The notes beneath the pieces were generated by a model. That model was not told the origin of the DNA. It was given only the letters and a program-made list of their open reading frames with translations, and made no database searches. Position numbers and translations under genes: made by a program. A stretch of 64,000 nucleotides of DNA from Bordetella genomosp. 8 (GTDB taxonomy: Bacteria; Pseudomonadota; Gammaproteobacteria; Burkholderiales; Burkholderiaceae_B): contig NZ_CP021108.1 in assembly GCF_002119685.1 (NCBI RefSeq), forward strand, positions 3,162,001 through 3,226,000, given 5' to 3'. This document shows, in pieces, positions 43,988 through 53,240 of the stretch. Every line of letters begins with the position of its first letter. Positions within the stretch are counted from its first letter, which is position 1.

Positions 43988-44899
43988 ATGGAACTTCGAC
44001 ACCTCCGCTATTTCCTGGCGATCTGCGAAGCGAAAAGCTTCTCGCGCGCAGCCGAACGCCTGCACGTGACGCAGCCCACCCTGTCGCACCAGATCCAGCA
44101 ACTGGAAGAACAGCTCGGCACCCGCCTGCTGGAGCGGCGCGGCAACCGCACCGAACCGACGCCGGCGGGCGACGTGTTTCGCGTCCATGCGGCGCAAGCC
44201 TTGCAGGATGTCGCCGCCGGCGTCATGGCGGTGCACGAGCTGGAAGGCCTGATACGCGGCAGCCTGTCGGTCGCCGTCTTCCATTCGTTCTCCAACACGC
44301 GGCTGCCGGCGGTCTTCGCCGACTACGCGTCGCGCTATCCGGGCGTGCGCATCGTCGCGCGGCAGCTTTCGCGGCATGACATGGAAAAGGAGCTGCTGGG
44401 CGGCCGGCTGGATTGCGCGATCGGCTACCTGGAGCCGGCCGACGACGCGCAGATCGAGGCGCAGACCCTGTTCGACGAGGCGTTGGTGCTGGTGGTGGGC
44501 GCCCGCCATCCCTGGGCCGGCCGGCGCAGCATCCCCATGAAGCGGCTGGCCGAACTTTCGCTGGTGCTGCTGACGCCCGAATTCGGCGCGCGCTCGTACC
44601 TGGACGATTACTTCGCCAGCATCGGCGCGACGCCGCATGTCGTGCTGGAGATGAATGCCATTGATCCCATCCTGGCGACCATACGCGATACCGCCCTGGC
44701 CACGGTACTGCCGCAAGGCGCCGTGGGCGACACGCGGCGCGTGCGGGCGGTGCGGCTGACCGAGCCGGTGCCCCGGCGGCGCGCGGCGATCCTGTGGCGC
44801 CGGCACGGCACCCGGTCCGCCGCCGCGACCCGGCTGGCCGAGATGCTGGCGGCTGAATACGCCGACCAGGGCAAGCGCAAGCCGCCGCGCGCGAGCTAG
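43988..44899 (+). CDS. LysR-type transcriptional regulator (CynR/BenM-like)
   Basis: 303 residues. Begins MELRHLRYFLAICEAKSFSRAAERLHVTQPTLSHQIQQLE, the classic LysR start. The effector domain includes LSVAVFHSFSNTRLPAVFADYASRYPGV. The C-terminus is rich in Arg and Lys. It may serve the upstream LigI-like/Bug pair or the downstream Bug-led operon. The following 236 bp (44900-45135) hold GC-rich inverted repeats and an AT-rich patch near 45030-45055 that could be the next promoter. Confidence 0.94.
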   Translation: MELRHLRYFLAICEAKSFSRAAERLHVTQPTLSHQIQQLEEQLGTRLLERRGNRTEPTPAGDVFRVHAAQALQDVAAGVMAVHELEGLIRGSLSVAVFHSFSNTRLPAVFADYASRYPGVRIVARQLSRHDMEKELLGGRLDCAIGYLEPADDAQIEAQTLFDEALVLVVGARHPWAGRRSIPMKRLAELSLVLLTPEFGARSYLDDYFASIGATPHVVLEMNAIDPILATIRDTALATVLPQGAVGDTRRVRAVRLTEPVPRRRAAILWRRHGTRSAAATRLAEMLAAEYADQGKRKPPRAS

Positions 44900-45135
44900 G
44901 CGCGCCGCGCGTGGGCGGGCGCCCCGCACCGGCTGGGTGCCGGCACGGGCCTGGCGCCCGGCACACGGGCGCCACGAGTGTGACCGGTGTAATGACGCCC
45001 CACGGCCGGATATAACTTCCATCGATATCCCGCATCGAAATTAATCATTTGATCTATGACCTGCCCCGCCGCAGAATGAAACCGCCAAATACATGAGCCC
45101 TAAGGGCCGCTGGCGCAACTTCAAGGGGAAGTGTC

Positions 45136-46257
45136 ATGGTTCTGCTATCCGCGGCCCGCCTGGGCGCGTGCGGGCGGACGTTCGTCCGCACCGTGTATCC
45201 GTTCATCCGCCGGTCCGCACGACTCGGCTCCTTCATTCGCTCGTCCGCCCCGCTGGGCGCATCGATCCGTCCGGCTGCCCGACTCGCCGACCTCGTCAAG
45301 GTCCTTCTACCCGCCATCGCCGTCGCCGCCGCGCTGGGCGCGACGCCCGCGGCCGCCCAGGATTGGCCCAGCCGTCCCATCCGGATGTTGATCCCCTTCC
45401 CGCCGGGCGGCGTGTCCGACGTCATGGGACGCTTCTGGGCGCAGAAGCTGACCGATGCCCTGAAAACCCCGGTGGTGGTCGAAAACCGGCCCGGCGCCGG
45501 CACCACCATCGCGGCCAGCATCGTCGCCAAGGCGCAGCCTGACGGCTACACGCTTTATTTCGCCGACGTCACCACGCACGCCATCAACGCCACGCTGTAC
45601 AAGACCCTGCCGTTCAAGAGCGACAAGGACTTCACGGATATCTCCCTGCTGGCGGCGGCGCCGCTGGCCTTCGTCGTCCGGCCGGACATCCCGGCGACCA
45701 CGCTGGCGGAACTCATCGCCCTGGCCAAGGCCAAGCCCGGCTACCTGAACTATGCGTCGTCCGGCAACGGCACCATCCTGCACCTGGCCGGCGAGACCCT
45801 GAAACGCATGGCCGGTATCGACATGGTCCACGTGCCCTACAAGGGCAGCGCGGACGCGGTGATGGCGACGCTCGGGGGCCAGGCCGCCGCGACGTTTTCG
45901 GCGCTGCCGCCCGCCCTGCCGCAGATACAGTCCGGCAAGCTGCGCCCGCTGGGCGTGACGTCGACCGCTCCCAACAGCACGCTGCCCGACGTGCCGCCCA
46001 TCGCCAAGACCCTGCCGGGTTTCGACATGGTGCTGTACTCCGGCATCCTCGGGCCGGCCGGCATGCCGCCGGACATCGTCAATCGCATCAACGCCGCGGT
46101 CAGCGGCATATTGAAGGAACCGGACACCCGCCGCTTCTACGAGAGCGTCGGCGCCGATCCGGTCGACATGAGTCCCGCAGCGTTCACCACGCGCATGGCG
46201 TCACTGATCCAGGAAATGGGCGTGGCGGTGCGCGACTCCGGCGCCGTGGTCAATTGA
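45136..46257 (+). CDS. Bug/TctC-type solute receptor with an unusual N-terminal extension (6 of 9)
   Basis: 373 residues, about 45 longer than the other eight. AAGGGGAA precedes the ATG at 45136, so the long form looks real. Residues 1-52 are Arg/Ser/Ala-rich and contain three imperfect copies of FIRRSARLG (FIRRSARLG, SFIRSSAPLG, ASIRPAARLA) before the hydrophobic signal segment VLLPAIAVAAALGATPAAAQ. The mature part is standard: IRMLIPFPPGGVSDVMGRF, GAGTTIAASIVAKAQPDGYTL, VHVPYKGS. It leads the operon with the AspA-like, Ldh2 and UxaA-type genes. Confidence 0.88.
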   Translation: MVLLSAARLGACGRTFVRTVYPFIRRSARLGSFIRSSAPLGASIRPAARLADLVKVLLPAIAVAAALGATPAAAQDWPSRPIRMLIPFPPGGVSDVMGRFWAQKLTDALKTPVVVENRPGAGTTIAASIVAKAQPDGYTLYFADVTTHAINATLYKTLPFKSDKDFTDISLLAAAPLAFVVRPDIPATTLAELIALAKAKPGYLNYASSGNGTILHLAGETLKRMAGIDMVHVPYKGSADAVMATLGGQAAATFSALPPALPQIQSGKLRPLGVTSTAPNSTLPDVPPIAKTLPGFDMVLYSGILGPAGMPPDIVNRINAAVSGILKEPDTRRFYESVGADPVDMSPAAFTTRMASLIQEMGVAVRDSGAVVN

Positions 46258-46277
46258 AACTGGAGAGAGCAAAAACC

Positions 46278-47297
46278 ATGTCCGACAACAATGTCCTACG
46301 CATCGCCGGCCTGGAAGTCGCGCCCGGCCAACGCGCATCCACCCTGCTGCACGTCACCCGCACCCTGCGCGGCGACCTCGCCGTCCCGGTCCACGTAATC
46401 AATGGCGCCCGGCCCGGCAAGGTCTTCGCCGTGCTGTGCAACGTGCACGGCGACGAAGCGATGCCGCTGCTGTCGGCGCTGCAGCTCTGGCGCGAGACGG
46501 ATCCCGCCGCGATGCGCGGCGCCCTGGTGATCCTGCCCGTCTGCAATCCGCTGGCGTTTTCCGATTTCCGCCGCGAGAGCGCCGAACAGCGCGAGAACAC
46601 CGACCTGCATCGCTGCTTTCCGGGCAATGCGCGCGGGTCGGTCACCGAAATGATCGCCCGCGTCCTGACGGACCAGGTGCTGGACCACGTCGATGCCTTG
46701 TGCGACATGCACTCCGGCGGCCAGGGCGGCCGCATCCATCAACGTGCCGACCTGAACGAGGATGCCACCGGCGAGGTGCGCGAAGCCAGCCTGCAGTTGT
46801 GCCGCGTCTTCGGCACCGGCGTCGTGCACGTCAATTTCCTGCCGCCGTCCACCGCGGTCGGCTACCTGAACAGCACCGGCCGTCCCGCCGCCGGCGTGGA
46901 AATCGGCGGCACCTACATGAGCGGCCCCATGACCGAGGAATTCCAGGCGCGCGTGGTGCGCGGGCTGCGCAACCAGATGAAGGCGCTGGGCATCCTCGAA
47001 GGCGAGCCCGAACTGCAGGGCAAGCAGCACCTGTTCACGCGCCGCGAACGCAAGGAAGCCAATCCGACGCGCGGCGGCTACGTCATTTCCCTGGCCAACC
47101 GGGTCGAGGACCTGGGCCGCCGGGTGAAGAAAGGCGAAAAGCTGGGCGTGGTGGTGGACCCCTACACGCTGGAGGAATCCGAGAGCCTGAACGCGCCCTG
47201 CGACGGCATCCTGTTCTTCAGCCGCATGTCCGGCCCCGCCGAAGCCGGTGCGAAGGGCTATGCGATCGCCGACAGCGCCGGCGTGCAGGAACTCTGA
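46278..47297 (+). CDS. Succinylglutamate desuccinylase/aspartoacylase (AstE/AspA) family protein
   Basis: 339 residues. Zinc motif NVHGDEA (His-x-x-Glu), RCFPGN, and CDMHSGG with the third ligand His; MTEEFQARVVRG and a C-terminal beta domain follow. The family hydrolyses N-acyl amino acids, or acts on other amides or esters. ATG at 46278 behind GGAGAGAG; a TTG at 46254 is less likely. It starts 20 bp after the Bug gene and its stop overlaps the start of the next gene. Confidence 0.9.
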   Translation: MSDNNVLRIAGLEVAPGQRASTLLHVTRTLRGDLAVPVHVINGARPGKVFAVLCNVHGDEAMPLLSALQLWRETDPAAMRGALVILPVCNPLAFSDFRRESAEQRENTDLHRCFPGNARGSVTEMIARVLTDQVLDHVDALCDMHSGGQGGRIHQRADLNEDATGEVREASLQLCRVFGTGVVHVNFLPPSTAVGYLNSTGRPAAGVEIGGTYMSGPMTEEFQARVVRGLRNQMKALGILEGEPELQGKQHLFTRRERKEANPTRGGYVISLANRVEDLGRRVKKGEKLGVVVDPYTLEESESLNAPCDGILFFSRMSGPAEAGAKGYAIADSAGVQEL

Positions 47298-48379
47298 TGG
47301 CGGGCGCCACGCTCTATCCCGCCGCGCGCCTGCACGGCTTCTGCGTCGCCGCGCTGCAAGCCCTGCACGTCCCGGCGCCGGATGCGGTGCTGGTCGCCGA
47401 TTGCCTGGTGGCGGCCAACCTGCATGGCGTCGATACGCACGGCATGGCGCGCCTGCCCACCTATCTGCGCCGGCTGGCGCAAGGGGCCATCAACGCACGG
47501 GCCCGGCCGCGCGTGGTGCGCGAGTTCGCCGCCACCGCCGTGGTCGACGGCGACAACGCCCTGGGTCCGGTGGCCGGCCATATGGCCATGAACGAAGCGA
47601 TCGAGCGCGCACGCCGCCACGGCATCGGCTATGTGGCGGTGCGGGCCAGCAATCATTTTTCCTACGCCGCGTGGTACTGCGAACAGGCAGCGGCGCAGGG
47701 CATGATGGGCTTGTGTTCGTCCGGCGGCGAGCCCACGGTGGCGCCCTGGGGCGGCAAGCGGGCGTTCTTCACCAACAGCCCCCTGGCGTTCGCCGCGCCG
47801 ACCGGCGGCGAACCCGTGGTGGTGGACCTGGCCACCAGCGTCAGCTCGCGCGGCAACATCCTGCTGGCCGACCTGCTGGGCCAGCCCATACCGTCCGACT
47901 GGGCGCTGGACGCGGAAGGCCGGCCCACGACCGAGGCCGCCGCCGCGCTGAAAGGCTCGGTGCTGCCCATGGGAGGCGCCAAGGGGTATGCCCTGATCGT
48001 CGCATTGGAAGTGCTGAACAGCGTACTGGCCGGTGGCGCCATGGCGCCCGAGGTGGGATCGCAGGCGGCGCAGGACGGCCAGCCGGCGGGCGTTCCGCAT
48101 TGCTTCATGGCCATCCATCCCGACGCGCTCATGGATCGCGACGAATACATCGCGCGCATCGATGTGCTGTGCGCACGCACGCGCGCCGCGCCGCTGGCCG
48201 ACCCCGCTCAACCCATCCGGCTGCCCGGCGACCGCCGCCGCCAGATCGCCGCGGAACGCGCGGCCACGGGCATACCCCTGCCCGCCAAGCTGGTCGACGA
48301 ACTGCGCGGGGCGGCCGAACGCCATGCCCCGTCGGCCGCGTGCCCGGACATCTGTCCATTCGAGGATCGCCATGACTGA
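47297..48379 (+). CDS. Ldh2 family NAD(P)-dependent 2-hydroxyacid dehydrogenase
   Basis: 360 residues of the malate/L-lactate/ureidoglycolate dehydrogenase family (non-Rossmann). HGVDTHGMARLPTYLRRL near the N-terminus, VAVRASNHFSYAAWY with the catalytic His, VDLATSVSSRGNI, and LPMGGAKGYALIVALE. Members include ureidoglycolate, delta-1-piperideine-2-carboxylate and sulfolactate (ComC) dehydrogenases. It overlaps the preceding stop by one base and the next start by 8 bp, so the operon is tightly coupled. Confidence 0.92.
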   Translation: MAGATLYPAARLHGFCVAALQALHVPAPDAVLVADCLVAANLHGVDTHGMARLPTYLRRLAQGAINARARPRVVREFAATAVVDGDNALGPVAGHMAMNEAIERARRHGIGYVAVRASNHFSYAAWYCEQAAAQGMMGLCSSGGEPTVAPWGGKRAFFTNSPLAFAAPTGGEPVVVDLATSVSSRGNILLADLLGQPIPSDWALDAEGRPTTEAAAALKGSVLPMGGAKGYALIVALEVLNSVLAGGAMAPEVGSQAAQDGQPAGVPHCFMAIHPDALMDRDEYIARIDVLCARTRAAPLADPAQPIRLPGDRRRQIAAERAATGIPLPAKLVDELRGAAERHAPSAACPDICPFEDRHD

Positions 48380-49526
48380 ACTGACCGCCTACACGCGCCC
48401 CGACGGGCGCCGCGGCATACGCAACCTGCTGGCCGTGGTCGCCGCCACCGATGCCGCCAATCCCGTCGCGCGCCGGCTGGCCGCGGCCCTGCCCGACTGC
48501 GTGGCCATCACCCCGCTCTACGGCCGCGGGCAATTGGGCGAGGATCTCGCCCTTTCCATACGCACCATGGTCGGATTGGGCAGCCACCCAAATGTGTACG
48601 CGACCCTGGTGGTCAGCCTGGAACGGGTCGCCGGAACCCGCGTCTACGAAGGCATCCGCGCCGCCGGCACGCCCTGCGAGGTCATGGGCATCCAGGAAGA
48701 AGGCGGCACGCCCGCGCTGTTCAAGCGCGGCCTGGCCTTGCTGGAGCAGTGGCGCGTGCAGGCCCAAGCCCAGCGCCGCGAGCCGGCACGCATCGCCGAC
48801 TTCGTCATCGGGCTGGAATGCGGCGGGTCGGATACCACCTCCGGGCTGGTGGCCAATCCGGCCATCGGCCTGGTCACGGACCGCTTAGTCGACGAGGGCG
48901 CGACGGCGATTTTCTCGGAACCGGTCGAATGCCTGGGCGGCGAAGCGGCGCTGGGCGCGCGCGCCGCCGACGCCGGCGTGCGCGAACGCATCGACGTCAC
49001 CATCCGCAAATACGAGGACATCGCGCGCCGCGCCGGCGTGGACCTGAACAAGACGAACCCGGCGCCGGACAACATCCGCGGGGGGCTGACCACCATCGAG
49101 GAAAAATCGCTGGGCTCGATCTGCAAGACCGGCAGCCGTACCATCGCCGGCGTGCTCGGCTACGGCCAGGCCGCGTCCGCCCCCGGCCTGTACCTGATGG
49201 ACGCGCCGGCGCCCGCGACCGAGAACATCACCGCCCTGGCGGCGGGCGGCTGCCACCTGATCCTGTTCGCCACCGGCGTGGGCAATTCCATCGGCAACCC
49301 GGTATCCCCCACGGTCAAGATCTGCGGCAACGACCGCACCTGCCGCACTTTCGCCGACCACATCGACGTGGACCTCAGCGCCGTGCTGCTGCACGGGCGT
49401 TCGCTGGAAGAAGCGGGAACGCAGGTCTGGGACGCGATGGCCGCCATCATCAACGGCCAGCCGACCTGCTGCGAAGTCCTGGGCGAAACGGAAACCGCCA
49501 TCAGCCGCATAGGAGAATCCGTATGA
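48372..49526 (+). CDS. UxaA family hydro-lyase, large subunit (split altronate dehydratase / SuyB-like)
   Basis: 384 residues matching the C-terminal catalytic part of altronate/galactarate dehydratases: RPDGRRGIRN near residue 9, GLECGGSDTTSGLVANPAIG, FSEPVECLGGE, NPAPDNIRGGLTTIEEKSLG, and FATGVGNSIGNPVSPTVKICGN. The SAF domain usually fused at the N-terminus is encoded by the next, separate gene. Split enzymes of this type include altronate dehydratases and sulfolactate sulfo-lyase (SuyAB). Beside an Ldh2 dehydrogenase, a 2-hydroxyacid elimination is expected; the substrate is unproven. Confidence 0.9.
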   Translation: MTELTAYTRPDGRRGIRNLLAVVAATDAANPVARRLAAALPDCVAITPLYGRGQLGEDLALSIRTMVGLGSHPNVYATLVVSLERVAGTRVYEGIRAAGTPCEVMGIQEEGGTPALFKRGLALLEQWRVQAQAQRREPARIADFVIGLECGGSDTTSGLVANPAIGLVTDRLVDEGATAIFSEPVECLGGEAALGARAADAGVRERIDVTIRKYEDIARRAGVDLNKTNPAPDNIRGGLTTIEEKSLGSICKTGSRTIAGVLGYGQAASAPGLYLMDAPAPATENITALAAGGCHLILFATGVGNSIGNPVSPTVKICGNDRTCRTFADHIDVDLSAVLLHGRSLEEAGTQVWDAMAAIINGQPTCCEVLGETETAISRIGESV

Positions 49527-49828
49527 GCGCGGACGCGAAAATCTGGGTCGTCCATCGTGACGACAACGTCGGCACCGTGGTGGGCGCGGACGTGCTGGCG
49601 GCGGCGTCGGTTCAACTGGCCGGCTGCGTGCAAGGCATGGTCGACGTCGCCGAACCGGTGCCCTACGGCCACAAGATCGCGCTGCGGGCCTTGGACGCGG
49701 GGCAGGAAATCGTCAAGTACGGCGTTGTCGTGGGCCGCCTGTCCGAGGCGGTCGCGGCCGGCCACCACGTGCACGTCCACAACCTGGAATCGCAGCGCGG
49801 CCGCGGCGACCTGACGACGACCCGCTGA
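49523..49828 (+). CDS. UxaA family small subunit, SAF domain (split altronate dehydratase / SuyA-like)
   Basis: 101 residues. HRDDNVGTVVGADV, VPYGHKIALRALDAGQEIVKYG and HHVHVHNLES are the SAF-domain blocks of UxaA and GarD; the His and Lys residues help bind metal and substrate. AGGAG precedes the ATG, and the gene overlaps the large subunit by 4 bp, the wrong order compared with single-chain enzymes, where SAF comes first. Works as the small subunit of the preceding protein. Confidence 0.9.
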   Translation: MSADAKIWVVHRDDNVGTVVGADVLAAASVQLAGCVQGMVDVAEPVPYGHKIALRALDAGQEIVKYGVVVGRLSEAVAAGHHVHVHNLESQRGRGDLTTTR

Positions 49829-49933
49829 GCGGCTCGGCCTCCGCCGACCTCCCGACCTCATCCGGCGCGTGACGGTCAGGACACCGTGCTTCCACCGATT
49901 GTGGGCACGGTGCCGACGGGCCACACTGCGGCG

Positions 49934-50839
49934 ATGAACATCCGGCAGCTCGTTTCATTCGCACGCGTGGCGCAACTCGGCAGCTTCGCCGCCGCGGCCA
50001 AGGCCCTGCACGCGACGCAATCCACGATCTCCACGCGCATACGCGAACTGGAAACCACCTGGGGCGTCGAACTCTTCGAGCGCTCCCATCACGGCCTGCA
50101 GCTCACCGCCAAGGGGGAGGAAATCCTGCCCTGGGCCAGGCAGATCATCGCGCTGTCCGAACGCATCAGCTTTCACCTGGGCGAGCCGGAAGCCATCACC
50201 GGCCTGCTGCGCATGGGCGTGGCCGGCCGCATCGCCCACACGTGGCTGCCACGGCTGATCGCGGCGATCCGGGCGCGCTACCCCCGCGTCCGCTTCGAAA
50301 TCCGCCTGGGGCTGACCGCGCCCTTGCTGCAGATGGTGCGCTCGGGCGAACTGGATATCGCGTTCGCCGGTGCGCCCATCACCGACCCCACGCTGGAAGC
50401 CGTTTCGCTGGGGCATGACGAATTCGTGTGGATGGCGTCGCCGGAACTGGAGCTGCCGGCGGAACCGACGCTGACGCCGGCGGACCTGGCGCAATATCCC
50501 ATCGTCGGGCTGTCGCAGGCCTCGCCCCACTACCCTGCGATCGCGCAATGGTTCGGCGCGGCGGGGGTGGAATACAGTCCATTGATTTCCTGCAGCGACA
50601 TGGGGGTGGCCGCCAAGCTCATCGCGGCCGGGCTGGGCGTGGGGCTGCTGCATCGGGCCTCGCACCGCAATGAAGTGCTGGCCGGGCTGCTGACGGTGCT
50701 GGATACCGCACCGGCCTTTCCCCGCCTCGAATTCGTCGCCGTGCACCAGCGGGGCAACACCAGCCCGCTGGTGACGGCGGTCGCGCTGCTCGCGGCGGAG
50801 CTGAGCGACTTTCCGCGCGAGACGACGCCGCTGGCGTGA
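49934..50839 (+). CDS. LysR-type transcriptional regulator
   Basis: 301 residues. MNIRQLVSFARVAQLGSFAAAAKALHATQSTISTRIRELE is the HTH, GLLRMGVAGRIAHTWLPRLIAAI starts the effector domain, and GVAAKLIAAGLGVGLLHR is the late helix. Start at 49934 by homology; a GTG at 49886 precedes non-homologous residues. It follows the split-UxaA operon by 105 bp on the same strand and converges on a Bug gene. Confidence 0.93.
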   Translation: MNIRQLVSFARVAQLGSFAAAAKALHATQSTISTRIRELETTWGVELFERSHHGLQLTAKGEEILPWARQIIALSERISFHLGEPEAITGLLRMGVAGRIAHTWLPRLIAAIRARYPRVRFEIRLGLTAPLLQMVRSGELDIAFAGAPITDPTLEAVSLGHDEFVWMASPELELPAEPTLTPADLAQYPIVGLSQASPHYPAIAQWFGAAGVEYSPLISCSDMGVAAKLIAAGLGVGLLHRASHRNEVLAGLLTVLDTAPAFPRLEFVAVHQRGNTSPLVTAVALLAAELSDFPRETTPLA

Positions 50840-50924
50840 GCGGTCATCCGCCGGTGCCCCCGGATGCCGGCGGCCCTGGCGGGCATCAGCCGGCATCGGT
50901 GCGCGCAGCGGCCCTTGGCCGGCG

Positions 50925-51923
50925 TCAGCGGGCGGCGGTGCGAATCCCCGCCTTCTGGATCACTTGCGCCCACTTGGCGCGCTCGCCCGCCATGAATTCG
51001 CCGAACGCCGCCGGCGTCATGCTTTGCGGCTCGGTGCCGATGGCGACCAGCTTCTGGCGCACGTCGTCGCGCGCCAGGATCTTCGCCGTCTCCTTGCTGA
51101 GCATCTCCACGATGGCCGGCGGCGTGCCCGCCGGCGCGACCAGTCCATACCAGACCGTCACGTCATAGCCTGGCAGGCCTTGCGAGGCAACGGTGGGAAT
51201 CTCCGGGACCATGGGCGATCCATGCGCGGCCGTCACGGCCAGCCCGCGCAGCTGGCCGGACTTCACCATGGCCGCGGCCGTGGGCATGTTGTCGAAGATC
51301 AGGTCGACCCGCCCCGCCACAACCTCGCTGACGGCCTGCGGGCCGCCCTTGAACGGCACGTGCGTCATCTCGATGCCGGCCATGGACTCGAACAGCTCGG
51401 CCGACATATGCGGCGACGATCCCGTGCCCGCGCTGCCGTAGAAAAGCTTGCGCGTCTTGCCGTAGGCAATCAGCTCCTGCACGTTCTTGACCGGCAAGGA
51501 CGGGTTGACGAGGAGGATGTTCTGGATCCCCGCCACCAGCGAGATCGGCATGAAGCTGCGCACGGCGTCGTAGGGCAGGTCATCCTGCAAGGCCGGATTG
51601 ACGGCCAGCGCCGAACTCGATCCCATCAACAGCGTATAGCCGTCCGGCGCGCTGCGCGCGGCCACGCCCGTACCCAGCGCGCTGCCGGCGCCGGGACGAT
51701 TTTCCACGACGACCGGCTGACCCAGGTCCAGCGTCATCTGTTCCGCCAGCGTGCGCGCCAGCACGTCCGACGTACCGCCCGGCGTGAACGGCACGATGAT
51801 CTTGATCGGTCGCTCGGGATAGGCGCCGGCATGCGCCAGTCCCGCCCATCCCAAGGGAAGGATCAATGAGAACGCCGCAAGCAGGCGCGCGCCGACGCCG
51901 CGCATCGCGCATGAAATATCCAT
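50925..51923 (-). CDS. Bug/TctC-type solute receptor (7 of 9)
   Basis: 332 residues. Signal peptide to about residue 32 (AGLAHAGAYPERP), IKIIVPFTPGGTSDVLART, GAGSALGTGVAARSAPDGYTL, and THVPFKGG. AAGGGG precedes the ATG at 51923. It lies 132 bp downstream of the TauD-like dioxygenase on the same strand, so a shared substrate is plausible. Confidence 0.94.
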   Translation of the reverse strand: MDISCAMRGVGARLLAAFSLILPLGWAGLAHAGAYPERPIKIIVPFTPGGTSDVLARTLAEQMTLDLGQPVVVENRPGAGSALGTGVAARSAPDGYTLLMGSSSALAVNPALQDDLPYDAVRSFMPISLVAGIQNILLVNPSLPVKNVQELIAYGKTRKLFYGSAGTGSSPHMSAELFESMAGIEMTHVPFKGGPQAVSEVVAGRVDLIFDNMPTAAAMVKSGQLRGLAVTAAHGSPMVPEIPTVASQGLPGYDVTVWYGLVAPAGTPPAIVEMLSKETAKILARDDVRQKLVAIGTEPQSMTPAAFGEFMAGERAKWAQVIQKAGIRTAAR

Positions 51924-52055
51924 GGAGTACCCCTTGTATCGTTGTCCGGAAGGCCGGTGTCCATGTCCCCTCGCCTTCGCCGCTGGCGGGCGTATGCAGC
52001 TTGTCGTGGCCGACCGTGCGATCGGCCGCGTGTTCGGTCGCGTGTCGTCCGCGTC

Positions 52056-53105
52056 TTATCCGTGATACGAGCGCCGTCCCTCGTCGCGCAGCCACAGCCG
52101 CAGCAGATGCCGTTTGCGCTCGGGCTCCGGATAATCGACGAAGCCCGTGCGCCGATGGCCGCAACGGCGATTGTCCACGATCTGGATCTGGCCACGTTCG
52201 AAGAAGAACTCGCGATTCCAGCGTTCCTCGCGCATGATGGATTCCAGCGCGTCCAGGGCCTGCAAGCCCAGCGGATCCAGCTCCTGCCCCGCCAGGTGAT
52301 AGCCGCTGAGCGTCTGATGCCGCGACAGCTTGCAATTCAGCCAGTCGCCGTCGTAGGTGAACAGCGGCCGGCTGAGCACCATCGGATCGCCGGGATAATG
52401 TTCGCGCTGCCGGTTCGCCAGGAAAGGCTGGTACAGGCGCTCGACCAGCTCGATGGGATGCCGTTTCAGCATCTCGTTATAGACCGAATAGAAGCTGACG
52501 ATGCTGTTGATGCCGCCCGCCATCGCCGGATGCAGGCAGAATAGGGCCACATAATGCGGCGGGCACAGGTTGTAGTTGTTGTCCGTGTGGAAGTTCTGGT
52601 CCTTGCTGGTCGTGTCGCCACGCACCGACGTGCTGTAGGCCCGGCCCTGGTCCTTGACGTCGTAGATCATCTTGCCGTCGAAACTCTGCGCCACCGGCCG
52701 TGCCACCATCTGGCCCAGCATCCAGTAGATCGCGCGGTTTTCTTCCAGCGAATAACGTTGCACCGGCACCTTGTCCAGGATGACGAAACCCACGCCGTCC
52801 TGCAGGATATCGCGGGCACGCCGCATCATGGCCACGCAGCGCGGCATGGCGAAATCCGATGGCGTCAGCAGCAGGGTGGGCAGCGGATTGCGGCGCAGCG
52901 ATTCGACGAAGGCGTCGATTTCGGCAAGGGCTTCGTCGTCGATATGGATGATGCCGTCGTCCGCCGCCAGCGTGTCGCGATCCCAGACGATCGGTCCGCT
53001 CAGCGGCGTATCGCGTACCAATGGACGGCCTGGCGCCGATGTGTCAAGTATGGTGACTTCCTCGCCTTCGGCAAGATCCCGAGTGCGTTCAACTTGCATT
53101 TCCAT
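52056..53105 (-). CDS. TauD/TfdA-like Fe(II)/2-oxoglutarate dioxygenase
   Basis: 349 residues. The iron motif is QNFHTDNNYN (His-x-Asp), and the distal ligands are in DNRRCGHRRTGFVDYPEPERKRHLLRLWL, with the final Arg typical of 2-oxoglutarate binding. The N-terminal 60 residues are polar and variable. Similar family members hydroxylate sulfonates, phenoxyacetates or small amines; this one resembles the broader group encoded beside carbon-source transporters. AAGGGG lies 10-12 nt upstream of the ATG. The Bug receptor follows. Confidence 0.87.
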   Translation of the reverse strand: MEMQVERTRDLAEGEEVTILDTSAPGRPLVRDTPLSGPIVWDRDTLAADDGIIHIDDEALAEIDAFVESLRRNPLPTLLLTPSDFAMPRCVAMMRRARDILQDGVGFVILDKVPVQRYSLEENRAIYWMLGQMVARPVAQSFDGKMIYDVKDQGRAYSTSVRGDTTSKDQNFHTDNNYNLCPPHYVALFCLHPAMAGGINSIVSFYSVYNEMLKRHPIELVERLYQPFLANRQREHYPGDPMVLSRPLFTYDGDWLNCKLSRHQTLSGYHLAGQELDPLGLQALDALESIMREERWNREFFFERGQIQIVDNRRCGHRRTGFVDYPEPERKRHLLRLWLRDEGRRSYHG

Positions 53106-53240
53106 GAATGCGTTTCCCCTTGGTTGCGGTTCGAGGGGAAGTATAGGAAGCCAGTAATGGCCGCAAAAACGAATAATTCCGTCGCGGCGGCGACGGGAAA
53201 TCCGATATCCGGGATTACCAGAAGCGCCGCGGGGCTTGCG

